From the NCBI GenBank assembly GCA_012270355.1, contig JAAXIL010000035.1:1-7004 (forward strand): DNA of 7,004 nt, in the 5' to 3' direction. The DNA is from Psychrobacter sp. (lineage in GTDB: Bacteria > Pseudomonadota > Gammaproteobacteria > Pseudomonadales > Moraxellaceae). The notes beneath the pieces were generated by a model. It was not told where the DNA came from and searched no databases. It saw only the letters and a program-made list of their open reading frames with translations. Below, one piece after another: positions 6,938-7,004 of the stretch; within the stretch, counting starts at the first letter, position 1, and each line of letters begins with the position of its first letter. The position numbers were made by a program, and so were the translations under genes.

Positions 6938-7004
6938 CGATAAATTCGCAGATAAAAATGGACGTTAATCAAAATAATTGCTATTTGAAAGTACCATCAG
7001 TTGC

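Noticed and set aside
1..7004. Mobile element, CRISPR array, toxin-antitoxin pair, defence system or structured RNA gene
   Set aside because: No transposase, spaced repeats, paired small genes, restriction or nuclease motifs, or tRNA-like folds were seen. The metallopeptidase family can sit near restriction genes elsewhere, but none is present here.

Overview
The window looks like ordinary chromosome from a gammaproteobacterium of the Moraxellaceae type (Moraxella, Faucicola or Psychrobacter). That placement is inferred from moderate GC content, the protein styles and the gene families present; no ribosomal RNA or other decisive marker is in view. Six loci are visible. I see no tRNA, rRNA, CRISPR array, transposase, phage gene or attachment site. 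No stretch longer than 300 bases lacks a gene. The longest intergenic gaps are 3402-3596 (195 bp) and 5422-5605 (184 bp).

Left part, all on the minus strand (read right to left): a secreted lipoprotein alpha/beta hydrolase resembling the secretory lipase family (3401 to 1803); 38 bp later a YgjP-type zinc metallopeptidase (1764 to 1054); 107 bp later proA, gamma-glutamyl phosphate reductase of proline synthesis (946 to beyond the left edge, 315 codons visible). The hydrolase and peptidase are close enough to share a transcript. proA is a housekeeping gene whose C-terminal quarter lies outside the window.

Middle: a DUF808/YedI-type inner-membrane protein (3597-4517, plus strand) is divergent from the lipase. 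It ends at a strong symmetric hairpin with A and T tracts (4542-4575). This hairpin can serve as a shared terminator for that gene and for the convergent locus on its right.

Right part, minus strand: a saccharopine-dehydrogenase-like NAD(P)-binding oxidoreductase (6907 to 5606), then a locus for a small exported protein of unknown function (5421 to 4594). This last locus is split by one in-frame TAA. The first 72 codons carry a signal peptide and a good ribosome binding site. The next 199-codon reading frame is in the same frame, has neither, and looks like the rest of the same protein. A 13+13 bp inverted repeat (12 of 13 pairs matching) lies 40-78 bp upstream of this locus and is a candidate operator.

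The genes do not form one obvious pathway. The most notable observations are the interrupted exported protein, the inverted repeat in front of it, and the uncharacterised nature of that protein. I found no convincing evidence of a new multi-gene system.
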